From Ignavibacteriota bacterium (GTDB taxonomy: Bacteria; Bacteroidota; Ignavibacteria; Palsa-1295), in assembly GCA_025357895.1 (NCBI GenBank), contig JANYLL010000109.1, forward strand, positions 1 through 11,691: a stretch of DNA of 11,691 nt. The letters run 5' to 3'. The position numbers were made by a program, and so were the translations under genes. Below are positions 5,434 to 11,691 of the stretch, piece after piece (the first letter of the stretch is position 1; every line of letters begins with the position of its first letter). Below the pieces are notes generated by a model. That model was not told where the DNA came from, made no database searches, and saw only the letters and a list, made by a program, of their open reading frames with translations.

Positions 5434-7893
5434 CGCACGTAATCTGGCTGAAAATTTCGAAGTAAGTGACTCGATCACTTTCCTTACGATCAGATCAACT
5501 TCTGCATCTTCAAGCGTTCTATCCGCAGATCTGAGCATCAGGCGCAACCCCAAACTTCTCTCGGAAGCCGCTTTCATTTCTTTCGATTGGAATTCGTCAA
5601 AGATACGAACATCTTCAAAAAGTTCTTTTGGTACAAGCAAGCGAACTTCTTCAATAAGTTTTGATGCAGCGATATTCCTTGCAAGTGTAAGTGCTATATC
5701 ACGCTCTACTAAAGGAAATCTCGGCAGAACTCTTACTGCCGGCGGATTCATCGCTTTTTCTTTTGCAAGATTATGGAGCATATCATAATCTATCACCGCA
5801 GCAAATGCTTCGGTCCGAAGGTCATACGCCTTCTGAACAGATGAATGAAGTTTACCCGCCAATCCAAGAAGCACTTTTCCGTTTGTGAATGTAAGCGTTT
5901 CACCGCCATCAAAATATTTTTTTGCATTCGTCCAGTTTCCAAGTGTCGAAGCTTCAGGGAATGAACTCACAGATACTTCGATTCCCAAGCGACTGAAGAT
6001 CTGCTCGATAACTCCGCGCAAGGAGAAGATATTCGCTTTTTGCTCCCCGCTATTATACGGATTTTTTTCTTCGAGATCATCTTTCAAAATTAACGCAAGT
6101 TCCATTCGCTCTGAAGTATGCGCGACAAGCTGGGAGGCATCAGAATATTTAAATACACTTCCTATTTCAAATAAACGCTGCCCCGGCGCACCATAGCGCT
6201 CATTCCGACGTGCAATATCAATAAGATTCGGCAGGATGCTCGGTCGCATACGTTCAAGTTCAACAGTTAACGGATTCATTACCTCAATAGAATCCGCATG
6301 AAAGATCTCTGCCTCTTTTTTCGGAAGCATCGGAGTTGAAATACACTCTGAAAATCCAAGGGCGACAAGATGCGAACGAACATCGGAATCAAATTTTCTT
6401 TTTGGAAGAACGTTGCGAGTTTTGAACATCGGAATCCGGTCGCTTTCGTTTGCCGGAAGTGAATCATATCCGATCACGCGCGCTATCTCTTCGATCGCAT
6501 CAACTTCCTGTTGAAGATCGACACGCCAACTCGGTGATGTCAGATCCCATGAAGCCCTAGATTTTTGCACACCAATTCTGAGTGAAGAAAAAATACTTTC
6601 CATTTTTGGCTCGGCAATTTCTTCTCCGAGCAAGAGGGCAGCACGCTCCGGGCGAAAGGTGAACGTTTTTAGTGATTTCTTTTGGGGATATTCGTCAATG
6701 ATACCACTTAGAACTTCACCGCCTGCAATTTCAGCGATCAAAGCAGCTGCTCGATCCACGGCAAAGATCACATTTTCAATATCTGTTCCGCGTTCGAAGC
6801 GATGAGATGCATCCGTTGATAAACCAAGCTTCTTCGCCGATCTGCGGATCGATGTCGGATTAAAATATGCGGATTCGATCAATACATCCGTCGTTGTATT
6901 TGTGATCTCGGAATTTTCGCCGCCCATGATTCCTGCGATTGCAAGAGGCTTTTCAGCATCAGCAATGAGAAGCGTTGCAGGATCAAGCTGCCGCTCTTTA
7001 CCATCAAGCGTTGTAAATTTTTTCGCAAATCCTTCGGCGCGGCGGACGATAACCTGAGCATTTTTTACAGTACTCAGGTCGAAGGCATGAAGAGGATGAC
7101 CGCATTCCATCAAAACAAAATTTGTAATATCAACGATGTTATTGCGGGGGCGAAGTCCGACTGATTCAAGCTTTTGCTTTAACCAGGCCGGAGACTCACT
7201 TATCTTCACGCCACGCACAACTCGTGCAGCGTATCGCGGACAAAGATCTGAATCACTGATCGTTACCTTCGCAGCATCGGAAACTTTTGTTTTTGATGAA
7301 GTAAGGAATTTATTATCTATTGCTGGCTTCTTAACTTCACCTCCGGTGAGCACGGCAACTTCCCTTGCAATTCCGATATGGCTCAGGCAATCGGCACGGT
7401 TTGGTGTCAAACCGATTTCAAAAATAATATCATTTTTTCCGATCGCTTCGGCAAGTAGTTTGCCGATTTGCAGATCGTCAGGCAATTCCCAAATGCCTTC
7501 ATGATCTTCCGAAAGACCTAATTCACGTTCGGAGCAAAGCATCCCCTCGCTTACTTCGCCGCGAATTTTTGATTTCTTAATGACGAATCCATCTCCAAGA
7601 TCAGCACCGATTGTTGCAACGGCAACTTTCAAACCAACACGGACATTCGGCGCTCCGCAGACAATTTTCAGCGGCTCACCGCTTCCAATCGTGACCTTCG
7701 TTAATCGCAGCTTATCCGCATTCGGATGCGGCGAGACTTCGAGGACTTCACCGACAACGATCTTCGCAAACTTTGAAGCGAAATCTTCAATGGCTTCGAC
7801 TTCGATTCCGAGCGCAGTTAATTTATCCGCAAGTTCCTTCGGTGAATAAGGATACGAAATATAATCGGAAAGCCAGCGTAGAGAAATTTTCAT
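5431..7893 (-). CDS. pheT: Phenylalanyl-tRNA synthetase beta subunit
   Basis: Large subunit of the cytoplasmic (alpha-beta)2 enzyme that charges tRNA-Phe. The 820 residues are normal for the long bacterial form. In order: N-terminal MKISLRWLSDYI (1-12); the EMAPII-like tRNA-binding domain (about 44-150, with PHPNADKLRLTKV and KIVCGAPN); the B3/B4 editing domain (about 215-390, with RNNIVDITNFVLMECGHPLH and ASHRFERGTD); the B5 domain (about 405-480, ending in DAIEEIARVIGYDSLP); the catalytic-like core; and the C-terminal FDX-ACB anticodon-binding domain (about 725-818, with FPLVERDIAL). No Shine-Dalgarno sequence precedes the ATG. Its partner pheS lies upstream on the same strand but is separated by two lipoprotein genes and a terminator. 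pheT therefore seems to have its own promoter (7965-7994) and a palindromic leader. Confidence 0.97.
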   Translation of the reverse strand: MKISLRWLSDYISYPYSPKELADKLTALGIEVEAIEDFASKFAKIVVGEVLEVSPHPNADKLRLTKVTIGSGEPLKIVCGAPNVRVGLKVAVATIGADLGDGFVIKKSKIRGEVSEGMLCSERELGLSEDHEGIWELPDDLQIGKLLAEAIGKNDIIFEIGLTPNRADCLSHIGIAREVAVLTGGEVKKPAIDNKFLTSSKTKVSDAAKVTISDSDLCPRYAARVVRGVKISESPAWLKQKLESVGLRPRNNIVDITNFVLMECGHPLHAFDLSTVKNAQVIVRRAEGFAKKFTTLDGKERQLDPATLLIADAEKPLAIAGIMGGENSEITNTTTDVLIESAYFNPTSIRRSAKKLGLSTDASHRFERGTDIENVIFAVDRAAALIAEIAGGEVLSGIIDEYPQKKSLKTFTFRPERAALLLGEEIAEPKMESIFSSLRIGVQKSRASWDLTSPSWRVDLQQEVDAIEEIARVIGYDSLPANESDRIPMFKTRNVLPKRKFDSDVRSHLVALGFSECISTPMLPKKEAEIFHADSIEVMNPLTVELERMRPSILPNLIDIARRNERYGAPGQRLFEIGSVFKYSDASQLVAHTSERMELALILKDDLEEKNPYNSGEQKANIFSLRGVIEQIFSRLGIEVSVSSFPEASTLGNWTNAKKYFDGGETLTFTNGKVLLGLAGKLHSSVQKAYDLRTEAFAAVIDYDMLHNLAKEKAMNPPAVRVLPRFPLVERDIALTLARNIAASKLIEEVRLLVPKELFEDVRIFDEFQSKEMKAASERSLGLRLMLRSADRTLEDAEVDLIVRKVIESLTSKFSARLRA

Positions 7894-7899
7894 TTTTAT

Positions 7900-7955
7900 A
7901 GTAGGACGGATATTCTTGTCCGTCAGCGAGGTCCGGCAACAAAATCCGACCTACT
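7900..7955. repeat. REPIN-like inverted repeat, family II, in the pheT leader
   Basis: The left arm AGTAGGACGGATATTCTTG... (7900-7922) and the reverse complement of the right arm (7933-7955) agree at 18 of 23 positions by my count. The left arm is itself a hairpin, GACGGA-(8)-TCCGTC. The layout matches REPINs (two inverted small palindromes with a short spacer), but the sequence is unrelated to family I. The element ends 7 bases before the pheT start codon and lies downstream of a likely promoter, so it should be transcribed as the 5' leader of pheT. Confidence 0.75.
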
Positions 7956-7964
7956 GATTCACAA

Positions 7965-7994
7965 CAAATATACGACTTCAAACGAACACCACAA
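7965..7994 (-). promoter_or_regulatory. Likely Bacteroidota-type promoter of pheT-coiled coil-zapA
   Basis: On the minus strand TATATTTG (7972-7965) fits the Bacteroidota -7 consensus TAnnTTTG exactly. A TTG at 7994-7992 lies 19 bases upstream, a suitable distance for the -33 element. The site falls between the terminator of the lipoprotein unit and the pheT leader. The predicted transcription start is near 7958, so the mRNA would begin with the family II palindrome. The match is short and unproven. Confidence 0.5.
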
Positions 7995-8013
7995 CACTTT
8001 ACGGTAGAAATAA

Positions 8014-8049
8014 ATAACCCCGCCGCTTCGAGGAAAGTGGCAGGGTTAT
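8014..8049 (-). terminator. Intrinsic terminator after the lipoprotein pair
   Basis: On the minus strand ATAACCCTGCC pairs with GGCGGGGTTAT (11 pairs, one G-U). The stem extends past one mismatch by CTT/AAG around a 6-base loop. ATTTATTTCT follows on the 3' side, a moderate U-rich tail. It lies 16 bases after the stop of the downstream lipoprotein gene and ahead of the pheT promoter, the expected place for a transcript end. Confidence 0.75.
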
Positions 8050-8065
8050 GAAAAAAATAAAATCT

Positions 8066-8830
8066 TTATTTTATGGAATAAGAGGTAAGCACCTTAAAAG
8101 TACCTGTTGTACTGCCTTTTACCTGCGCTAATGCAATAGAAGGAATTACTTCACGGGTTGTTATCTCTGCTGCATATCCGGTCTTCGTTGAAAAATAGAT
8201 ATCACGCTGATTAATATACGTAACAGCCGGAGTCAAGAGAGGGGTATTTGAAACTGCAGTTGCAGTTACCCTGCAATGATTCGTTACTAAGGCTTCGGTA
8301 CCGACGGTGACAGTTGTATCTCCAATATAATCGCTGATCAACGTTACTTTTGCAGGCACAGAAAAACCCCCAACCATCACGTTTAAAGCAGTATCAAGCA
8401 CCTTAACTCCTGTTGTTTTGGAAGATATTCCAAGATTGATCCAACGATGAAAAACCGCATCCCCGATCGATTGAAATATTCCTGTAAGGCCGGAAGTTTG
8501 ATAATAGACCATCACGTCCTTATTCGATGCATACGTTAAATATGTCGTATCTCCATCGTCAATTACCATGTAAACGCTGCTCTGCCCGAAGAACTGCATG
8601 TTATCTGCAGTTACTGTTGCTGTAAATGTCGTATCACTATTCGGTACTTTAGTACCCGCAGTGTCTTTATACATTGCGTAAGAATAGGTACTTCCCGTCT
8701 TCGGTGAGACATTGCCCTGAGTAGTAGTTGGCGGTGTAGTAGTCGAAGAGCTGCAGCCTGCAATGATAAAACCACTTGAAACAGTGATCGTCAACACGAA
8801 AAGAAAATGTGAGAATATTTTTTTATTCAT
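8066..8830 (-). CDS. Predicted lipoprotein of unknown function (copy B of a tandem pair)
   Basis: The 254-residue protein has a clear lipoprotein signal peptide: MNKK, a hydrophobic core, and lipobox FIIAGC with the lipidated Cys at 26. An SSSTTTPPTTT linker follows. The mature domain is beta-rich with Thr, Ser and Asp and has no motif I can name. Features shared with the upstream neighbour include P.TGS.Y.Y near the start, S.VY.V.DD.D..Y.TY.SN.DV, VFH.WI.L, a conserved HC (His-Cys), and the C-terminal KVLTSY. The two are therefore paralogues from a tandem duplication. A surface-facing or periplasm-facing outer-membrane lipoprotein is likely. The start at ATG 8830 lies 38 bases after the neighbour's stop and has no Shine-Dalgarno sequence. 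A strong terminator follows the gene. Function is unknown. Confidence 0.8.
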   Translation of the reverse strand: MNKKIFSHFLFVLTITVSSGFIIAGCSSSTTTPPTTTQGNVSPKTGSTYSYAMYKDTAGTKVPNSDTTFTATVTADNMQFFGQSSVYMVIDDGDTTYLTYASNKDVMVYYQTSGLTGIFQSIGDAVFHRWINLGISSKTTGVKVLDTALNVMVGGFSVPAKVTLISDYIGDTTVTVGTEALVTNHCRVTATAVSNTPLLTPAVTYINQRDIYFSTKTGYAAEITTREVIPSIALAQVKGSTTGTFKVLTSYSIK

Positions 8831-8868
8831 ATCTAAAGTAAAAAAAAGTTAAATGTCAATAAACCTTA

Positions 8869-9678
8869 CTAATAAAATTTATACGATGTCAGCACCTTTA
8901 TTGTTGCAGAGGTATCGCGGGGAATAACATAAACGGGAATTGCCGGCATATCTGTCCGTACGATTTCCTGCGCAATATAGCCGATCTTCGGCGCAAACCA
9001 TATATTCCGGGTGTGAGTCAGAACTTCATGGTCATTCGCAAAAGAAAGTTGTGCGGTAATAGTGATTTTACAATGTCTGACTGCAAGTGCCTCTTTCGTA
9101 TCTTTAACGATGATATCGCTTGAATCGATATACTCTATCACCGTATGAATATTCGATAGCACTGTTTGCCCGTTGATCGTAAAACTTGGAGTCTGATCAG
9201 CCGTAGTTATCGTACTCTTGGTTGCAATAGGAAGTGTGATCCAATTATGGAAAACTACGTTCTCGATCGCCTGCAGCGTTTCATCGACAGGGTTGACTCC
9301 CGGCGGCGGATTATTGATTAAATAATAGCCGGGATTCACAAGATACATCGATACGTCGCTATTCGATTCATACGTGAAATACGCACTATCGAGATCATCA
9401 TTGACCGTATAGACATTGCTTTTTCCGAGTATGCTCTGTCCGGTATTATTAATACTTGCAGAAATATTAGGAATTCTGGAGGTTAAAATAATATTTCCGT
9501 TTACATCTAATTGTGATCGTTCATATTTATAAAATGATCCGGTGGCGGGAACAGTATCTCCTATATTATTATGAATGGTGTTATTATTATTCGAATCGGT
9601 TGAAGCACTTTTGCAGCCGGAAATTATCAGGGCGGCAATCACAGCAAGTGTGAAAAGATGATGAAAACGTGGCAGCAT
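8869..9678 (-). CDS. Predicted lipoprotein of unknown function (copy A of a tandem pair)
   Basis: The 269-residue protein has a lipoprotein signal peptide (MLPRFHHLFTLAVIAALIISGC, lipobox IISGC, Cys at 22), followed by an Asn/Ser-rich linker (STDSNNNNTIHNN). The mature part aligns along its length with the next gene downstream: P.TGS.Y.Y, SNVYTVNDDLDSAYFTYESNSDV, VFHNWITL, an HC pair in VRHCKI, IWF.PK.GY.A and the final KVLTSYKFY. Identity is moderate, so the duplication is not recent. No enzymatic motif is visible. The single mature Cys besides the lipid anchor (in HC) is conserved in both copies. The gene lies 161 bases after pheS with a palindromic repeat in the gap, so it may be transcribed separately, though I see no convincing promoter. 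Confidence 0.8.
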   Translation of the reverse strand: MLPRFHHLFTLAVIAALIISGCKSASTDSNNNNTIHNNIGDTVPATGSFYKYERSQLDVNGNIILTSRIPNISASINNTGQSILGKSNVYTVNDDLDSAYFTYESNSDVSMYLVNPGYYLINNPPPGVNPVDETLQAIENVVFHNWITLPIATKSTITTADQTPSFTINGQTVLSNIHTVIEYIDSSDIIVKDTKEALAVRHCKITITAQLSFANDHEVLTHTRNIWFAPKIGYIAQEIVRTDMPAIPVYVIPRDTSATIKVLTSYKFY

Positions 9679-9764
9679 AAGAAATTAGGGCATTGTTAAT
9701 GATTAAAGTAACAGAGAATCAGTGAGAAAAATTGTATTAATTGAAAATCGATAGTGAGGTCGTT

Positions 9765-9823
9765 TTGTCATTCCGAACGGAGATTTTTGAGCGGAGCGAA
9801 AAAAGCAATGTGAGGAATGACAA
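9765..9823. repeat. Long-spaced inverted repeat with TTGTCATTCC arms
   Basis: TTGTCATTCC (9765-9774) and GGAATGACAA (9814-9823) are perfect 10-base inverted arms around a 39-base interior that includes GAGCGGAGCGAAAAAAGC. The GTCATTCCGAACG edge resembles dispersed intergenic palindromes seen in other bacteria. It is a third repeat type, unrelated to families I and II. The A-rich tract (9824-9833) lies on the pheS side, so on the minus strand the T-run comes before the hairpin rather than after it, and a simple pheS terminator is doubtful. Confidence 0.55.
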
Positions 9824-9839
9824 TAAAAAAAAATACATC

Positions 9840-10895
9840 TTAAAACTGCCGTAAAAAACGGTAGTCATTCTCAGTAAAAAACCTTATATCATTGATCCCG
9901 TAACGCATCAACGCCGTGCGGTCAATGCCCATACCAAAGGCATATCCTGTATAAATTTCCGCGTCGATTCCGCAATCACGAAGTACGTTCGGATGTACCA
10001 TTCCTGCTCCCAGAACTTCCAGCCAGCCAGAACTTTTGCAGATACGACAGCCTTTACCGCCACAGATATAACAGCTTACATCAACTTCTACGCTTGGCTC
10101 GGTAAAAGGAAAATACGAGGGACGAAGACGGATCTTCGTATCATCTCCATAAAATTGTTTGGCAAAAGATAGGAGTATGCCTTTCAGATCCGCCATCGAA
10201 ACTCCCTTATCGATCACCAGACCTTCAAGCTGGTAGAAACATGCTGCACTTCGCGCGCTGATCGCTTCGTTACGATAAACTCTGCCTGGCATCACGGCGC
10301 GGATCGGCAACTTCCCTGATTCCATGAGCCGCACCTGAACCGGAGATGTATGCGTGCGAAGCAATACGGGTTTTTCACCGCTTTCGGGTTTCCAATCTTT
10401 GCTTGGTTTAATAAAAAACGTATCCTGCATATCGCGCGCAGGATGATCGGGAGCGAAGTTAAGCTTTTCGAAATTATGCTCATCATCTTCGATCTCAGGT
10501 CCATAAGCAACATCAAAACCCATGTTGACAAATATTCCGACCATCTCATCCAATGTCTTATTCAGCGGATGCTCATGCCCGGGCTCGGAAACGGTAAGAG
10601 GTCGCGAAGGCATAGTAAGGTCAAGCGTATCTGCTTTCTCATGAATTGGCCCGCCAAGCGCTGTTTCTTTATTCTTGAATTTTTCTTCCACGGAAATACG
10701 CAATTCATTCAGCGCCTTCCCCACTTCGGGCTTTATCTCCTTTGGTACATTCTTCAGATCATCAAAGAGAGCAGCAATGCTTCCCTTGCGGACGATATGG
10801 GCAAGTTTGAATGACTCCAGGTCAGCAGCAGAAGTTGTCGCCTCTAACGATTTGAGAAGTTCAGCCTTACGGGTTTGTAATTCGGTTACGGTCAT
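9840..10895 (-). CDS. pheS: Phenylalanyl-tRNA synthetase alpha subunit
   Basis: Catalytic subunit of the cytoplasmic (alpha-beta)2 enzyme that activates phenylalanine and charges tRNA-Phe. The 351 residues are normal. The N-terminal coiled coil (about 1-90) is followed by the class II core: HPLNKTLDEMV and GPEIEDDEHNFEKLNFAPDHPARD (motif 1 region, 132-155), RTHTSPVQ (180-187), motif 2 in GRVYRNEAISARSAACFYQLEGL (204-226), FPFTEPSVEVD (262-272) and motif 3 GYAFGMGIDRTALMRYGI (317-334). A four-Cys cluster, CYICGGKGCRIC (C275, C278, C283, C286), is a likely zinc-binding loop found in many bacterial PheS. The start ATG 10895 lies 46 bases after the YdeI-like gene, with no Shine-Dalgarno sequence. 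pheT, its obligate partner, is about 1.9 kb further along the same strand rather than adjacent. Confidence 0.97.
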   Translation of the reverse strand: MTVTELQTRKAELLKSLEATTSAADLESFKLAHIVRKGSIAALFDDLKNVPKEIKPEVGKALNELRISVEEKFKNKETALGGPIHEKADTLDLTMPSRPLTVSEPGHEHPLNKTLDEMVGIFVNMGFDVAYGPEIEDDEHNFEKLNFAPDHPARDMQDTFFIKPSKDWKPESGEKPVLLRTHTSPVQVRLMESGKLPIRAVMPGRVYRNEAISARSAACFYQLEGLVIDKGVSMADLKGILLSFAKQFYGDDTKIRLRPSYFPFTEPSVEVDVSCYICGGKGCRICKSSGWLEVLGAGMVHPNVLRDCGIDAEIYTGYAFGMGIDRTALMRYGINDIRFFTENDYRFLRQF

Positions 10896-10941
10896 AGGTA
10901 TTATTAACGCAGATGAAGCTGGAAAGTGTCCCGAAGAATCC

Positions 10942-11535
10942 TTATTGCTTTGCTTTGGGCTTTTTATCGTAACTGAGCGGACGGATCTTTCTGCCCTCCT
11001 CGGAATCTTTGATTAGAGTTGCAAGCCTCCTATAGCTTGTTTCCTCCTTAACTGCCCGCATTACCCAATCGATCGCATGCTTCTTATACCAAGGAGCCAA
11101 TGCCTGAAAGTAGGTCCAGGCTTTTTTATTTGCTTTGAATTTTTTGGAAAATTCCGGACTTAACTCATGTGGCATTCTTTCATACGTATAGATCTCCGAT
11201 CTTTTTTCTTCCCGCAAACTAAATGCAGCTACCCCTGCAGGCTGCATGAGCCCAAGTTTTGTAAGCTCTTCAATTTTTCGGATATTCACCGCACTCCAGT
11301 TGCTTCTTGGTTTGCGTGTAGTAAAACGAATTTGATAACTTTCATCATCAATGCTCTTGCGGATTCCGTCTATCCAGCCGAAGCAAAGCGCCTGATCCAC
11401 GGATTCAGACCAGGTCAAAGTAGGCTTGCCGGTATGTTTTTTATAAAAACCGACATAAAGCTCTGTTTCCGTTGCATGGTTTTTCACAAGCCATTTGCGA
11501 AATTCAACCGGAGATTTAAAAAAAATAGGTTTCAT
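10942..11535 (-). CDS. YdeI/OmpD-associated family protein
   Basis: Small cytoplasmic protein of the YdeI/OmdA family, whose members are linked to bacteriocin or envelope-stress protection in enteric bacteria but have no firm biochemical role. The 197 residues show the family pattern: an N-terminal F.SP.EFR.WL..NH....ELYVGFYKK (5-33), then SVDQALCFGWIDGIRKSIDDESY (44-67), RF..RKPRSNWS..N (69-84), and a C-terminal OmdA helix region with APWYKKHAIDWVMRAVKEETSYRRLATLI (146-174). There is no signal peptide. The tail is Lys-rich (YDKKPKAKQ). It precedes pheS on the same strand by 46 bases and could be co-transcribed, though a functional link is not expected. The ATG at 11535 has no Shine-Dalgarno sequence; a TATAAT on the minus strand at 11594-11599 is a possible -10 element with a weak -35. 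Confidence 0.85.
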   Translation of the reverse strand: MKPIFFKSPVEFRKWLVKNHATETELYVGFYKKHTGKPTLTWSESVDQALCFGWIDGIRKSIDDESYQIRFTTRKPRSNWSAVNIRKIEELTKLGLMQPAGVAAFSLREEKRSEIYTYERMPHELSPEFSKKFKANKKAWTYFQALAPWYKKHAIDWVMRAVKEETSYRRLATLIKDSEEGRKIRPLSYDKKPKAKQ

Positions 11536-11580
11536 GGTAGATCAATAATGAAAAATACTATTGTTCATCAGTTTTTTACC

Positions 11581-11639
11581 CTGCCATTAAGATATTATAA
11601 CGAAAAGATAGTAAAGGCGTAATACTTTTCTTAGGGCAG
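11581..11639. other. Imperfect inverted repeat in the terminal intergenic region
   Basis: CTGCCATTAAG (11581-11591) is nearly complementary to CTTAGGGCAG (11630-11639), and inside it GAAAAGATAGTA (11602-11613) pairs imperfectly with TAATACTTTTC (11620-11630). It lies upstream of the YdeI-like gene and overlaps its possible -10 element. It could be an operator, a hairpin, or chance in an AT-rich stretch. Apart from this I see nothing coding between 11536 and the window end. Confidence 0.3.
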
Positions 11640-11691
11640 CATCGTATTTTTGTATCAGAAAGTTTATTGAAAACGAAATCATTACAGCATC

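Noticed and set aside
7894..8065. T-box or Phe-rich leader peptide controlling pheT
   Set aside because: I found no T-box core motif and no short frame rich in Phe codons. The region is explained by the terminator, a promoter and the palindrome.
8833..8859. TTGACA (minus strand, 8859-8854) as a -35 box before lipoprotein copy B
   Set aside because: Any -10 at the right distance would abut the ATG and matches poorly (TTAGAT). The 38-base gap after copy A makes co-transcription simpler.
9765..9823. Inverted repeat as the intrinsic terminator of pheS
   Set aside because: On the minus strand the T-run precedes the hairpin and nothing T-rich follows it, the reverse of an intrinsic terminator.
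11549..11622. Small plus-strand frame of 24 codons (MKNTIVHQFF...)
   Set aside because: It has no ribosome binding site or recognisable features and overlaps an imperfect dyad. It is likely chance.

Overview
The window looks like a piece of a bacterial chromosome from the Bacteroidota/Chlorobiota side of the FCB group. An Ignavibacteria-like lineage is my best guess, not a proven one. The reasons are a pheT-zapA gene neighbourhood, a long OstA-like lipid A export protein next to lptB, a Bacteroidota-type promoter (TTG-N19-TATATTTG) ahead of pheT, a near absence of Shine-Dalgarno sequences, and many short palindromic repeats between genes. An outer membrane is implied by the Lpt genes and two lipoproteins. 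I see no phage, insertion sequence, CRISPR array, tRNA or rRNA. No gene-free stretch exceeds 300 bases.

Left part (1-2140): two minus-strand genes. A KDPG/KDPGal-type aldolase (eda family) lies downstream of a clpB gene that keeps only its N-terminal domain, first AAA+ module and the start of the middle domain. The second half of clpB is absent, and a heptanucleotide repeat array sits exactly at the break. A REPIN (paired inverted REP palindromes) lies between clpB and the divergent lptA-like gene.

Centre left (2200-4445): a plus-strand pair, an OstA/LptA-like exported protein followed 12 bases later by lptB. Together they would form part of the lipopolysaccharide export machine.

Centre (4496-8050): a minus-strand unit pheT - coiled-coil protein - zapA, converging on lptB. 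A second REPIN sits at the junction, and its arms supply the stop codons of both lptB and zapA. The unit has its own likely promoter (7965-7994), a palindrome-rich leader, and an upstream hairpin terminator (8014-8049) that closes the preceding lipoprotein unit.

Right part (8066-11691): a minus-strand run of a YdeI/OmdA-family protein, pheS, and two tandem paralogous lipoproteins of unknown function. The lipoproteins separate pheS from pheT, which together encode the two subunits of one enzyme. The last 156 bases are non-coding as far as I can see.

The most interesting signals are repeat-driven gene remodelling rather than a new multi-gene system. REP palindromes have become the 3' ends of three genes, giving two unrelated proteins the same type of C-terminus (V-[AG]-A-G-L-stop). 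Two NNNACGA heptamer arrays mark gene junctions, one of them at the clpB truncation. A palindromic repeat forms the predicted 5' leader of pheT.
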